A stretch of 32,991 nt of DNA from Clostridiales bacterium (GTDB taxonomy: Bacteria; Bacillota; Clostridia; Christensenellales; Aristaeellaceae). Of this stretch, positions 25,829-32,758 are shown piece after piece (the first letter of the stretch is position 1; every line of letters begins with the position of its first letter). The stretch lies in NCBI GenBank assembly GCA_015056415.1, contig SVGJ01000029.1, positions 1 through 32,991 of the forward strand, given 5' to 3'. The position numbers and the translations under genes were made by a program. The notes beneath the pieces are model-generated. The model saw only the letters and a list, made by a program, of their open reading frames with translations. It searched no databases and was not told where the DNA came from.

Positions 25829-27649
25829 TTACCCCTTGGAGAAGGCGTCGGAAATGGCTTCATCCTCATACTGGCGGGTGTACAGGCTGTAGTAATGGCC
25901 CTTCGCCTTAAGCAGTTCCTCATGCCGGCCCTGCTCGATGATCTTGCCGTCCCGCACCACCAGGATCAGGTCGGCATTCTTGACGGTAGACAGGCGGTGT
26001 GCGATCACCAGCGAGGTGCGGCCCTGGATGATGGTCTCGATGGCGGACTGGATCTTCTGCTCGGTCAGCGTATCAACAGAAGCGGTAGCCTCGTCCAGCA
26101 CCAGGATGCGGGGATCAGCCAGAATGGCACGGGCAAAGGAGATCAGCTGCTTTTCGCCGGTGGAGAGCATATCGCCGCCCTCGCCCACATCGCTGTCCAG
26201 GCCCTTTTCCATGCGATCCACCACCTCGGTAGCGCTGACCAGCTCCAGTGCGCGGCGGATCTCCTCCTCCGTGGCGTTGGGGTTGCCATAGAGCAGGTTC
26301 TCACGTACTGTACCGGAGAACAGGTGGGGCGTCTGCAGCACATAGCCGATAGCCGAGTGCAGCCACAGCTGGGAGCGTTCGCGGGCGTCACGGCCATCGA
26401 TGAGCACCTGGCCCTTGGTGGGCTCAAAAAAGCGGCACACCAGGTTCACCAGGGTGGATTTGCCCGCGCCCGTTTCGCCCACGATGGCGATGTTGGAGCC
26501 AAAGGGGATCTTCAGGCTGAAGTTTTCCAGCACATACTCATCGCCGTCGGGATACCTGAAGTCCACATTTTTGAACTCGATATCGCCGCGGATGGGTTCC
26601 CAGTTCTCCCGCTTGGGATCGAAGGAATCGCCATACTTCTCGATGACCTCCCGGGAGTCAGCCACATCGGACTTCGTTTCCAGCAGGCGGGAGAAGCGTT
26701 CAATGTTCACCTGGGTGGTGATCAGGTCAGAGATGGCGTCGATGATCCAGCGCACAGGCTCCATCATGCCCTGAGCATAGGACATGAACATGGAGAAGGT
26801 ACCCACCTCGCTGGCAGCGATATAGCCGCCCTGCCACAAAACGATGGCCAGCGCCAGGGACGATGCGATGTTCAGCGTAGCGGAGAACATACCGCGCAGA
26901 TGCGCCACCTTGACGGACTTCCTGCGCATGGCGTTGGTATCCTCAAGGAAATCATGCACCATCTTATCCTCGATGACCAGGGCCTTGATGGTCTTGGCGC
27001 CGGTGATGCCCTCGTTGAAATCGCTGGTGATGCGGGAATTCAATTCACGCACCTCGCGGTTCACGCGGATCAATTTGCGCTGGAAGATGGAGAACAGGAT
27101 CACGATCAGCGGCAGGATGGTGATGACCAGCAGCGCCAGCCTGGCATTCACCAGCAGCATAACGATCACTGCGCCCACCAGGTAGGAAAGGTGCCACACG
27201 CTGTCCATCAGCGACCAGGAGACCAGCGAACCGATGCGGCTGGTATCGCTGATGACGCGGGCATGGATATAGCCCACGCTGTTCTGGTTGAAATAGGAGA
27301 AAGAAAGCGTCTGCAGGTGACTGAAGGCCGCGTTGCGCAGGTCACGGTTCACGCAGACCTCCGTTTTCATGGCATAGGTGCAGGAAATGTAGTTCAGCAC
27401 GCCCGTAAGCAGGATGACTACCACATACACACCAATGAAAAAAGGCAGCGTATCCAGCGTATTTTCGGCAATGTAGTGGTTCAGGGCGTAGCGCTGGAAC
27501 TGGGGGATCAGGATATCCACGCCGGTGGAGGCCAGACCGCACAGCACCATGGTCAGCATCACACCGCGGTATTTTTTCAGGAAGGGCAGCACCTTGCCAA
27601 TGCCAAAGAACGGCAGGGAACGCTGCTCCTTTTTCTCATTCTGTTGCAT
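25829..27649 (-). CDS. Heterodimeric ABC exporter, subunit with catalytic Walker B (BmrD/LmrD type)
   Basis: 606 residues: an exporter membrane domain with six helices (about 25-325) and an ATPase domain (about 355-590). Walker A is GETGAGKST (391-399), Walker B ends in LDE with catalytic Glu520, and the switch His is H551. The signature is LSTGE (495-499) instead of LSGGQ. In type IV heterodimeric exporters such a degenerate signature faces the degenerate site of the partner, so this subunit supplies the competent Walker B and the inactive signature. The start overlaps the partner stop by one base (TAATG). Confidence 0.95.
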   Translation of the reverse strand: MQQNEKKEQRSLPFFGIGKVLPFLKKYRGVMLTMVLCGLASTGVDILIPQFQRYALNHYIAENTLDTLPFFIGVYVVVILLTGVLNYISCTYAMKTEVCVNRDLRNAAFSHLQTLSFSYFNQNSVGYIHARVISDTSRIGSLVSWSLMDSVWHLSYLVGAVIVMLLVNARLALLVITILPLIVILFSIFQRKLIRVNREVRELNSRITSDFNEGITGAKTIKALVIEDKMVHDFLEDTNAMRRKSVKVAHLRGMFSATLNIASSLALAIVLWQGGYIAASEVGTFSMFMSYAQGMMEPVRWIIDAISDLITTQVNIERFSRLLETKSDVADSREVIEKYGDSFDPKRENWEPIRGDIEFKNVDFRYPDGDEYVLENFSLKIPFGSNIAIVGETGAGKSTLVNLVCRFFEPTKGQVLIDGRDARERSQLWLHSAIGYVLQTPHLFSGTVRENLLYGNPNATEEEIRRALELVSATEVVDRMEKGLDSDVGEGGDMLSTGEKQLISFARAILADPRILVLDEATASVDTLTEQKIQSAIETIIQGRTSLVIAHRLSTVKNADLILVVRDGKIIEQGRHEELLKAKGHYYSLYTRQYEDEAISDAFSKG

Positions 27650-29472
27650 TACGCTTCCACCTCCTCTTTGGAGAGCGACTGAATTTCGTAAATCTTCTGA
27701 TACAGCCCGCCCGACTTCTCCAGCTCAGCCGGGGTGCCCATTTCGGCAATGCGCCCCTTGTCCAGCACGATGACCTGATCCGCCTTGGAAAGCGTGGTGA
27801 TGCGGTGGGAGATCAGGATGATGCTGGCGCTGCCAAAGCGCTGCTCCAGCGCCTTGCGGATCTTGGCGTCCGTCTCGGCGTCCACGGCGGAGAGCGAATC
27901 GTCAAAGATCATGATGGGGGTATGCTGGGTCAGCATACGGGCGATGGCGGCACGCTGCTTCTGGCCGCCGGAAAGGGTCACGCCGCGCTCGCCCACGAAG
28001 GTATCATAGCCCTTGGCAAAGCCTTCGATGGTCTCGTCCAGGCAGGCGGCACGGGCGGCCTCGCGGATGTCGGTCAGGGTCAGGCCGTCATTGGTGATGC
28101 CCAGGTTCTCCTGCAGCGTACGGGAGAACAGGAAGGGCTCCTGCAGCACGATGCCGATGTTGCGGCGCAGGTGTTCACGCTTGATATCGGCGATGTCCAC
28201 GCCGCCGATGGTGATGCGGCCGCTGTCCTCAGGCAGATCGTAGAGCCTGTCCAGCAGGAGCATCAGCGTGGATTTGCCGCTGCCCGTGCCGCCCAGGATG
28301 CCCAGGGTGGTGCCGGCCTTCATGGTGAAGTTGATATCGTGCAGCATCTGCGGGCAGCCGTCATAGGCGAAGTTCACATGCTCGAAGGCGATATCGCCGG
28401 TCATGTCCGGCTCGCAGGCGTTCTCGCGGTCATGCTCAATATCGGAATGGATGATGTAGCCGATGCGGTCAACAGCCACGCCGGCCTTGCTCATTTCGGA
28501 AATCATGCGGCCCAGCTGGCGGATAGGCCATACCAGCTGCGCATTATAGGAAATGAAGGCGATGTATTCGCCGGAGCTCATCTCGCCCCGCAGGCAGAAC
28601 ACCACGCCAAAGACCACCACCAGCATGATCTGAATGCCGCTGAGGACGTCGGAGGTGGACCAGAACCGGCTCATCACCTTGGCCAGACGCACCCACAGAC
28701 CGGTGTATTCCTCGTTGTGCTGCTCAAAGCGGTCACGCTCGTAACGCTCACGGCCAAAGGCACGCACCACGCGCACGCCCGTCAGATTTTCCTGGGCCAT
28801 GGCGGAAAGGCGGCCCTCGCTCTCATCGCACTCCTTGAAGCCCTGGCCGATCTTGTTATGGAACACCAGGGAATACAGCACGATAACCGGCATGGGCAGC
28901 AGGGCGATCAGCGCCAGGAGCGGATTCATCGAGAACATGAATACCACCGAAAGCACCACCAGGATCAGGATGCGGAACAGGCCCGTCATCTGTCCGGCCA
29001 CAAAGTTGCGCGTGGTATCGATATCCGAGGTACAGCGCTGGATAATATCGCCGGTATGGTTCTTCATGTGCCAGGAAAAGGGCAGGTGCTCAATGTGGGT
29101 ATAAAGCATATCGCGCATAGTCTTCGTCAGGGTTTCGGAGGCACGGGTGTTGCTCACCAGGAAGCCATACTGGGAAAGCACCTTCACCACCGCAACCACC
29201 AGCACGGCCACCGCCATAATCCACAGGTTCCTTCCCAGATACTCAAAGCCGCCCACGGCATTGACCAGCTTCATCACCGCCGGGCCGAAGGTTGGCTCGT
29301 TCCCGCCGATGGCATTATCCACCGCCGCGCGGATGATCTGCGGGGTGATCATATCCGCCAGGGCCGTCAGCGCCGCCATCAGGATGCTGATCACGAACAT
29401 GGTCTTGCTTCCCTTAAGGAAGCGCCAGACCAGCGCCAGCATACCCTTGGTGGATTTCTGTTTCTGTTCCAT
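27649..29472 (-). CDS. Heterodimeric ABC exporter, subunit with degenerate Walker B (BmrC/LmrC type)
   Basis: 607 residues with a six-helix exporter domain (about 20-330) and an ATPase domain (about 358-595). Walker A is GGTGSGKST (394-402), the signature is a canonical LSGGQ (500-504), and the switch His is H556. Walker B reads FDDS with Asp525 where active ATPases have Glu, the hallmark of the non-catalytic half of heterodimeric multidrug exporters. It pairs with the next gene to give one active and one degenerate ATP site. The ATG at 29472 has AAGGAG 6 nt upstream. It follows a leader peptide and intrinsic terminator, so expression is probably attenuated. Confidence 0.95.
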   Translation of the reverse strand: MEQKQKSTKGMLALVWRFLKGSKTMFVISILMAALTALADMITPQIIRAAVDNAIGGNEPTFGPAVMKLVNAVGGFEYLGRNLWIMAVAVLVVAVVKVLSQYGFLVSNTRASETLTKTMRDMLYTHIEHLPFSWHMKNHTGDIIQRCTSDIDTTRNFVAGQMTGLFRILILVVLSVVFMFSMNPLLALIALLPMPVIVLYSLVFHNKIGQGFKECDESEGRLSAMAQENLTGVRVVRAFGRERYERDRFEQHNEEYTGLWVRLAKVMSRFWSTSDVLSGIQIMLVVVFGVVFCLRGEMSSGEYIAFISYNAQLVWPIRQLGRMISEMSKAGVAVDRIGYIIHSDIEHDRENACEPDMTGDIAFEHVNFAYDGCPQMLHDINFTMKAGTTLGILGGTGSGKSTLMLLLDRLYDLPEDSGRITIGGVDIADIKREHLRRNIGIVLQEPFLFSRTLQENLGITNDGLTLTDIREAARAACLDETIEGFAKGYDTFVGERGVTLSGGQKQRAAIARMLTQHTPIMIFDDSLSAVDAETDAKIRKALEQRFGSASIILISHRITTLSKADQVIVLDKGRIAEMGTPAELEKSGGLYQKIYEIQSLSKEEVEA

Positions 29473-29498
29473 AAATAACTCCTTTCCGTCTCCCGAAC

Positions 29499-29535
29499 AA
29501 TACAAAAACACCGGTCACATCCTATGCGACCGGTG
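29499..29535 (-). terminator. Attenuator: intrinsic terminator in the ABC exporter leader
   Basis: On the minus strand CACCGGTCGCA (29535-29525) pairs with TGTGACCGGTG (29519-29509), 11 bp with one G-T pair and a 5-nt loop. It is followed at once by TTTTTGTATT. It stands between the promoter and the first exporter gene, 27 nt before that gene's ATG, so unless bypassed it ends transcription before the operon. Confidence 0.85.
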
Positions 29536-29563
29536 CTGTATGCGAAGATATACAGGCGCAGGC

Positions 29564-29644
29564 TTAGCCGCGCTCCTCCATCCCACAGGCAGACAAGGCC
29601 GCAGAAATCATTCCGTTTCCCAATGCAAAGCTCTTGTTATACAT
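29564..29644 (-). CDS. Leader peptide of the ABC exporter operon (26 aa)
   Basis: A 26-codon frame with an excellent ribosome site, AAAGGAGG, 7 nt before its ATG at 29644, ending in TAA at 29566-29564. It begins MYNKSFALGN and ends ACGMEERG. It lies 40 nt downstream of a strong promoter and 29 nt before the attenuator stem. Size, ribosome site and position are those of a regulatory leader peptide like BmrB of the B. subtilis bmrBCD operon; no sequence similarity to BmrB is claimed. A small exported peptide is the less likely alternative. Confidence 0.75.
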   Translation of the reverse strand: MYNKSFALGNGMISAALSACGMEERG

Positions 29645-29683
29645 TTTGCGGCCTCCTTTCTGTAAGAATTTGATTTCGTTGGA

Positions 29684-29712
29684 AGTATATCGCAGCAGCG
29701 TCCGTTCGTCAA
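29684..29712 (-). promoter_or_regulatory. Strong sigma-A promoter of the ABC exporter operon
   Basis: TTGACG (29712-29707), a 17-nt spacer and TATACT (29689-29684) on the minus strand. The predicted start lies about 30-35 nt before the leader peptide ATG. Confidence 0.9.
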
Positions 29713-29761
29713 GAGGTTTTTATAAAAAGGTGAACATTTTCTGCAAATCCGGGAATTATTT

Positions 29762-30529
29762 TCAGAAGATCCCTGCCGCCATGGCCGCCACGTCCTGGAT
29801 GGCTTTTTCCGTCTCAGGCACGTCCGTCCCGTTGGAAAGGAAGCAAACCACGCAGGTCTTCTCCGCGAAGATCACACCCACATCGTGGGTGATGCCGCTG
29901 TCCTCGCCCGTCTTGTGGGCGCAGCCGATATCCCGGCTGTGCAGGTAGAAGGGCAGCTTACCGTTGAGCCGCTGGTCGCCCAGGATCTCCAGCATCCGTG
30001 CCGAAGCCTCGGGGCTGACGATCTCGCCCTGCAGCATCCCCTGCAGAAGCTTGCCCATATCCACAGCGGAAACGTAATTCTGAATGCCCTGCCGCGAGAG
30101 TTCCGGCCGGAACAACATCCGGTTCAGCCGGGTGCCGGTCAGGCCCAGGCTTTCAATGGTTGCGTTGATGTTCTCAATGCCCAGCATGCCGATCATCAGA
30201 TTGGTTGCGGTATTATCGCTGAGAATGATCATCAGCGTCACCAGATCCCCCACCGTTACGGTCAAGCCGTCATGAAGGTAAGTCAGCGCCCCGCAGGAGG
30301 GCAGTTTGTCCTCCGGGCGGATGGTCACGGGCGCGTCGAAATTGATCAGGCCCGCTTCCTTCTGGCGGAAGGCCTCTACCATGATGGGCAGCTTGATGAC
30401 GCTGGCCGCCTCCAGGGGCATGTCCGCATTGAAGCCATAGCCCTCTCCTCTTTCCGGGTAGCACACATACAGGCCGATCTTTCCCTGCAGGCCCTGCACC
30501 CGCTCCGCAATGCGTTCGAACACGTTCAC
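29762..30529 (-). CDS. Class A beta-lactamase-like serine hydrolase, no signal peptide
   Basis: 255 residues from the GTG at 30529. The class A active-site motifs are present: SVIK at 43-46, SDN at 104-106 and KTG at 206-208. The omega-loop Glu is less clear: E143 in RPELS is the candidate, and the canonical ExxLN is not there. No signal peptide or membrane helix, unlike secreted beta-lactamases, so it may act in the cytoplasm as an esterase or amidase. The GTG overlaps the glycosyltransferase stop (GTGA) and has AAGGAG 8 nt upstream; an ATG at 30547 is the alternative. Confidence 0.82.
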   Translation of the reverse strand: MNVFERIAERVQGLQGKIGLYVCYPERGEGYGFNADMPLEAASVIKLPIMVEAFRQKEAGLINFDAPVTIRPEDKLPSCGALTYLHDGLTVTVGDLVTLMIILSDNTATNLMIGMLGIENINATIESLGLTGTRLNRMLFRPELSRQGIQNYVSAVDMGKLLQGMLQGEIVSPEASARMLEILGDQRLNGKLPFYLHSRDIGCAHKTGEDSGITHDVGVIFAEKTCVVCFLSNGTDVPETEKAIQDVAAMAAGIF

Positions 30530-31791
30530 CGCTGATTCTCCTTCCATGCGGCGATCTCCCGCTCAACGATATCCGCGGCGTTCCTGGTGCCGGTCTCCTG
30601 GCTCAGGCGCATACCCATTTCCTGCGCGGCCACACGGTAGCTGCCGTGGGTCGTCAGGTCGATGAGACCCTTGGTAAGCCGCTGCACCGTCAGCCTGTCA
30701 CGGCTGATGGGCTTGGGGCCGCAGCCAATGGCGTTTATACGGTTGCCCCAGAAGGGCTGATCGCCGCCAAAGGGCACCACCAGCGTAGGCTTACCGTAGC
30801 GCAGGCCGGCAGCCGTTGTTCCGGCGCCGCCGTGATGCACCACCGCCCGCACCCGGGGGAAGAGCCAGTCGTGGGGCACATAATCCGCGAAATACACCCG
30901 GTTGTTGGACTTGAGGTGCATATCCTTGGCCGCCCAGCCCAGGTTGATCACCGCGCGTACCCGTGCGGCCCGTACCGCCTTGAGCACCTTGGTGAAGGTT
31001 TTGTTCATATCGCCGCTGACCATGGAGCCGAACCCGATATAGATGGGCTGCTCGCCGTTATCAAGGAACTCCTGCAGCTCCTGCGGAGGCTCCCAGGTCA
31101 CGGGCTCATCATCCCACCAGAAGCCGGACATATGGATATGCTCCCCCCACTCCTTGGGCCGGGGCAGCACCATGGGGCTCACGGCGTAGATCACAGGCAC
31201 CGTACGGTCACCCACGCGGTAATCGGGGGTGGTCTTCAGCTTGCGGACCTCCAGGCCGTTCTCCACGCGCCACTGGGTCAGGTAACGCTTCTCCAGCATG
31301 CTGATGAGCAGATACCCCAGCCTGTAGGACGTACGGTTCCACGTTTTGCCCAGTCGCTGCCCGGGAGCCGAGGAAATGGGCGTAACGGCATTGGGATCCA
31401 TTGGGAAATAGTGCGTCTGGATGCATGGAATGTTGTGCTTCTCAGCAATGGAATAGAACAGGCTGCCCAGGAAGGTGCACATCATAGCGTCGGCGCCCTC
31501 GCAGGCGCGGGTCAGGTCAGCCAGCAGCACCGGCGCAACATCCTTGATGGAATCCTCAAACTGCTTGAGGAACGTCACGCCGTTCACGCCGGGCTTCATG
31601 ACATTGGACATCAGCTTGACCACATCGCCGGACAGAGGGAAATAGTTCAGGCCGTTCTCCTCGATCAGCTTTTCAAAGCCGGACAAGGTCGCGATGGTAA
31701 TCTCATGGCCGCGTGCCTTCAGCTCCCTGCCCAGCAGCACATACGGCCGCACGTCGCCCGTGGAGCCAATGGTCAGCATTGAAATCTTCAT
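30526..31791 (-). CDS. GT1-family glycosyltransferase (macrolide/sterol/aglycone type)
   Basis: 421-residue GT-B enzyme. The N-terminus MKISMLTIGSTGDVRPYVLLG binds the acceptor side. The donor-binding C-terminal half contains the GFGSM strand and the family signature HHGGAGTTAAGL (about 317-328) followed by PTLVVPFGGDQPFWGNR. Relatives glycosylate sterols, glycopeptide aglycones or macrolides using UDP- or TDP-sugars. No signal peptide, so it acts in the cytoplasm or at the inner membrane face. GAGGTG is 8 nt before the ATG. Translationally coupled to the serine hydrolase gene. Xenobiotic glycosylation or a membrane lipid are both possible. Confidence 0.9.
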   Translation of the reverse strand: MKISMLTIGSTGDVRPYVLLGRELKARGHEITIATLSGFEKLIEENGLNYFPLSGDVVKLMSNVMKPGVNGVTFLKQFEDSIKDVAPVLLADLTRACEGADAMMCTFLGSLFYSIAEKHNIPCIQTHYFPMDPNAVTPISSAPGQRLGKTWNRTSYRLGYLLISMLEKRYLTQWRVENGLEVRKLKTTPDYRVGDRTVPVIYAVSPMVLPRPKEWGEHIHMSGFWWDDEPVTWEPPQELQEFLDNGEQPIYIGFGSMVSGDMNKTFTKVLKAVRAARVRAVINLGWAAKDMHLKSNNRVYFADYVPHDWLFPRVRAVVHHGGAGTTAAGLRYGKPTLVVPFGGDQPFWGNRINAIGCGPKPISRDRLTVQRLTKGLIDLTTHGSYRVAAQEMGMRLSQETGTRNAADIVEREIAAWKENQR

Positions 31792-31931
31792 ACTATACTC
31801 ACCTCGTCATATCACGCATCTGTCGTACGCATCCATACGGGAACGCTCCCGCAGCGAATCATCGTAATATCACCGGAACCGCAAAGCGCATCGGCAATCA
31901 CATCACCGCCGCGCCATTGATACTCATAATA

Positions 31932-31960
31932 ATTTTACCATACCGCGCCTGCTTCGTAAA
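31932..31960 (-). promoter_or_regulatory. Promoter of the glycosyltransferase-hydrolase pair
   Basis: On the minus strand TTTACG (31960-31955), 17 nt, TAAAAT (31937-31932) with TGG just before it (extended -10). It gives a 5' leader of about 130 nt before the ATG at 31791. Confidence 0.6.
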
Positions 31961-32035
31961 GCCCCGACGTGGAATTCTAATCAACCCCTAAGGATGCTCC
32001 CCTGACATTTCATAAAAAATCCGACAAAATAGGGC

Positions 32036-32064
32036 TTGACAATCCGAAGCCAAACGGCTATAAT
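32036..32064 (+). promoter_or_regulatory. Consensus sigma-A promoter of tRNA-Trp
   Basis: A perfect TTGACA (32036-32041), 17 nt and a perfect TATAAT (32059-32064), 23 nt before the tRNA. Confidence 0.95.
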
Positions 32065-32087
32065 AACATCCGTTGCACGAAGTGCAT

Positions 32088-32161
32088 AGGGGTATGGTGT
32101 AATGGTAACACGTGGGTCTCCAAAACCTTTGTTCTGGGTTCGAGTCCTAGTGCCCCTGCCA
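32088..32161 (+). tRNA. tRNA-Trp (CCA anticodon)
   Basis: 74 nt fold as a complete cloverleaf. The acceptor stem is AGGGGTA with TGCCCCT, the D stem GTGT/ACAC, the anticodon loop CTCCAAA with anticodon CCA, the T stem CTGGG/CCTAG with loop TTCGAGT, then G and an encoded CCA end. The outer anticodon-stem pair is a T-T mismatch. The last 16 nt are repeated at 32581-32596. Confidence 0.97.
32146..32161 (+). repeat. 16-nt direct repeat, copy 1 (tRNA-Trp 3' end, att-like)
   Basis: CCTAGTGCCCCTGCCA, the 3' T-stem strand, acceptor strand and CCA of tRNA-Trp. An identical copy lies 435 nt downstream; counting three more bases upstream with one mismatch, 18 of 19 match. Confidence 0.9.
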
Positions 32162-32162
32162 A

Positions 32163-32191
32163 AGCCGGTTTCGAAAGAAATCGGCTATTTT
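32163..32191 (+). terminator. Intrinsic terminator after tRNA-Trp
   Basis: AGCCGGTTTC (32163-32172) pairs with GAAATCGGCT (32177-32186) around a GAAA loop, followed by ATTTTC. Confidence 0.8.
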
Positions 32192-32218
32192 CATATTATC
32201 CGGAAAAGGTGATGAGCA

Positions 32219-32569
32219 ATGATTGACTATGCAAAGTTCGATGAATTGATCTTCTTTGCAAAAGTAAAGAAGAGTCCAGGAATGTTCCTTGGCAGAAAAT
32301 CTTTAACCAGTCTGAGAGATCAACTCTTTGGCATGATCTATGCTTTTTCAATCTGTGGTCATCCCGACGCCTTGAAGTTGTTCAAAAGCTTCATCGAATA
32401 TTACAATAACAATCTGTTTCTTACTGATAAAAACGGTTATGTCTGCTGGTGGAATCATCTTCTTTATACCAGTGGCGGTATGGATGAAGAGGCGTTTGAT
32501 TTGTTCTACAGAAGTTTTGAGTCATACCTTATGAAAGAACACAATCTGAAACTGCCGGAAGTTGAATAG
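32219..32569 (+). CDS. Hypothetical protein in the tRNA-Trp-linked segment
   Basis: 116 residues, no signal peptide or membrane helix. AAAGGTGATG precedes the ATG by about 8 nt. The protein is rich in Phe, Tyr and Leu (MIDYAKFDELIFFAKVKKSP, later YNNNLFLTDKNGYVCWWNHL). I do not recognise the family. Base composition is clearly more AT-rich than the host genes, and the gene is bracketed by the tRNA 3' end and its repeat, so it looks acquired. Small helical proteins of this size in such places are often immunity proteins or antitoxins, but nothing here proves that. Confidence 0.7.
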   Translation: MIDYAKFDELIFFAKVKKSPGMFLGRKSLTSLRDQLFGMIYAFSICGHPDALKLFKSFIEYYNNNLFLTDKNGYVCWWNHLLYTSGGMDEEAFDLFYRSFESYLMKEHNLKLPEVE

Positions 32570-32580
32570 ATACGGCAAGC

Positions 32581-32596
32581 CCTAGTGCCCCTGCCA
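32581..32596 (+). repeat. 16-nt direct repeat, copy 2 (displaced tRNA-Trp 3' end)
   Basis: Identical to 32146-32161. It is not part of a second tRNA: the sequence upstream does not supply the 5' acceptor, D or anticodon arms. It is followed by a terminator related to the one after the tRNA. Confidence 0.9.
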
Positions 32597-32597
32597 G

Positions 32598-32632
32598 AAG
32601 AACCAGTTTCGAAAGAGACTGGTTCTTTTTCT
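32598..32632 (+). terminator. Second, related terminator after the repeat
   Basis: AAGAACCAGTTTC (32598-32610) pairs with GAGACTGGTTCTT (32615-32627) around GAAA, followed by a T run. The GTTTCGAAAGA core is shared with the terminator at 32163-32191. Confidence 0.88.
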
Positions 32633-32666
32633 ATTCCCTACTCCGTAATCTCTTGCAAGCGGACTC

Positions 32667-32695
32667 TTGAAAAAAACACACATACAGTGTATGAT
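32667..32695 (+). promoter_or_regulatory. Promoter of the leucine-rich-repeat gene
   Basis: TTGAAA (32667-32672), 17 nt, TATGAT (32690-32695). The dyad CATACA-G-TGTATG (32681-32693) overlaps the -10 box and could be an operator. Confidence 0.65.
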
Positions 32696-32758
32696 TATTT
32701 GTATAGTGAGTGCGATGAAAAAGATTGCATTGAGGAATCTATGGGGAGGGATAAGACT

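Noticed and set aside
24917..27682. Very long plus-strand open frame of 921 codons
   Set aside because: It lies antisense to three well-supported genes, has no ribosome site, and its His/Gly/Val/Asp-rich product is typical of the reverse strand of GC-rich coding DNA. The same holds for frames such as 367-2325 and 27805-29478.
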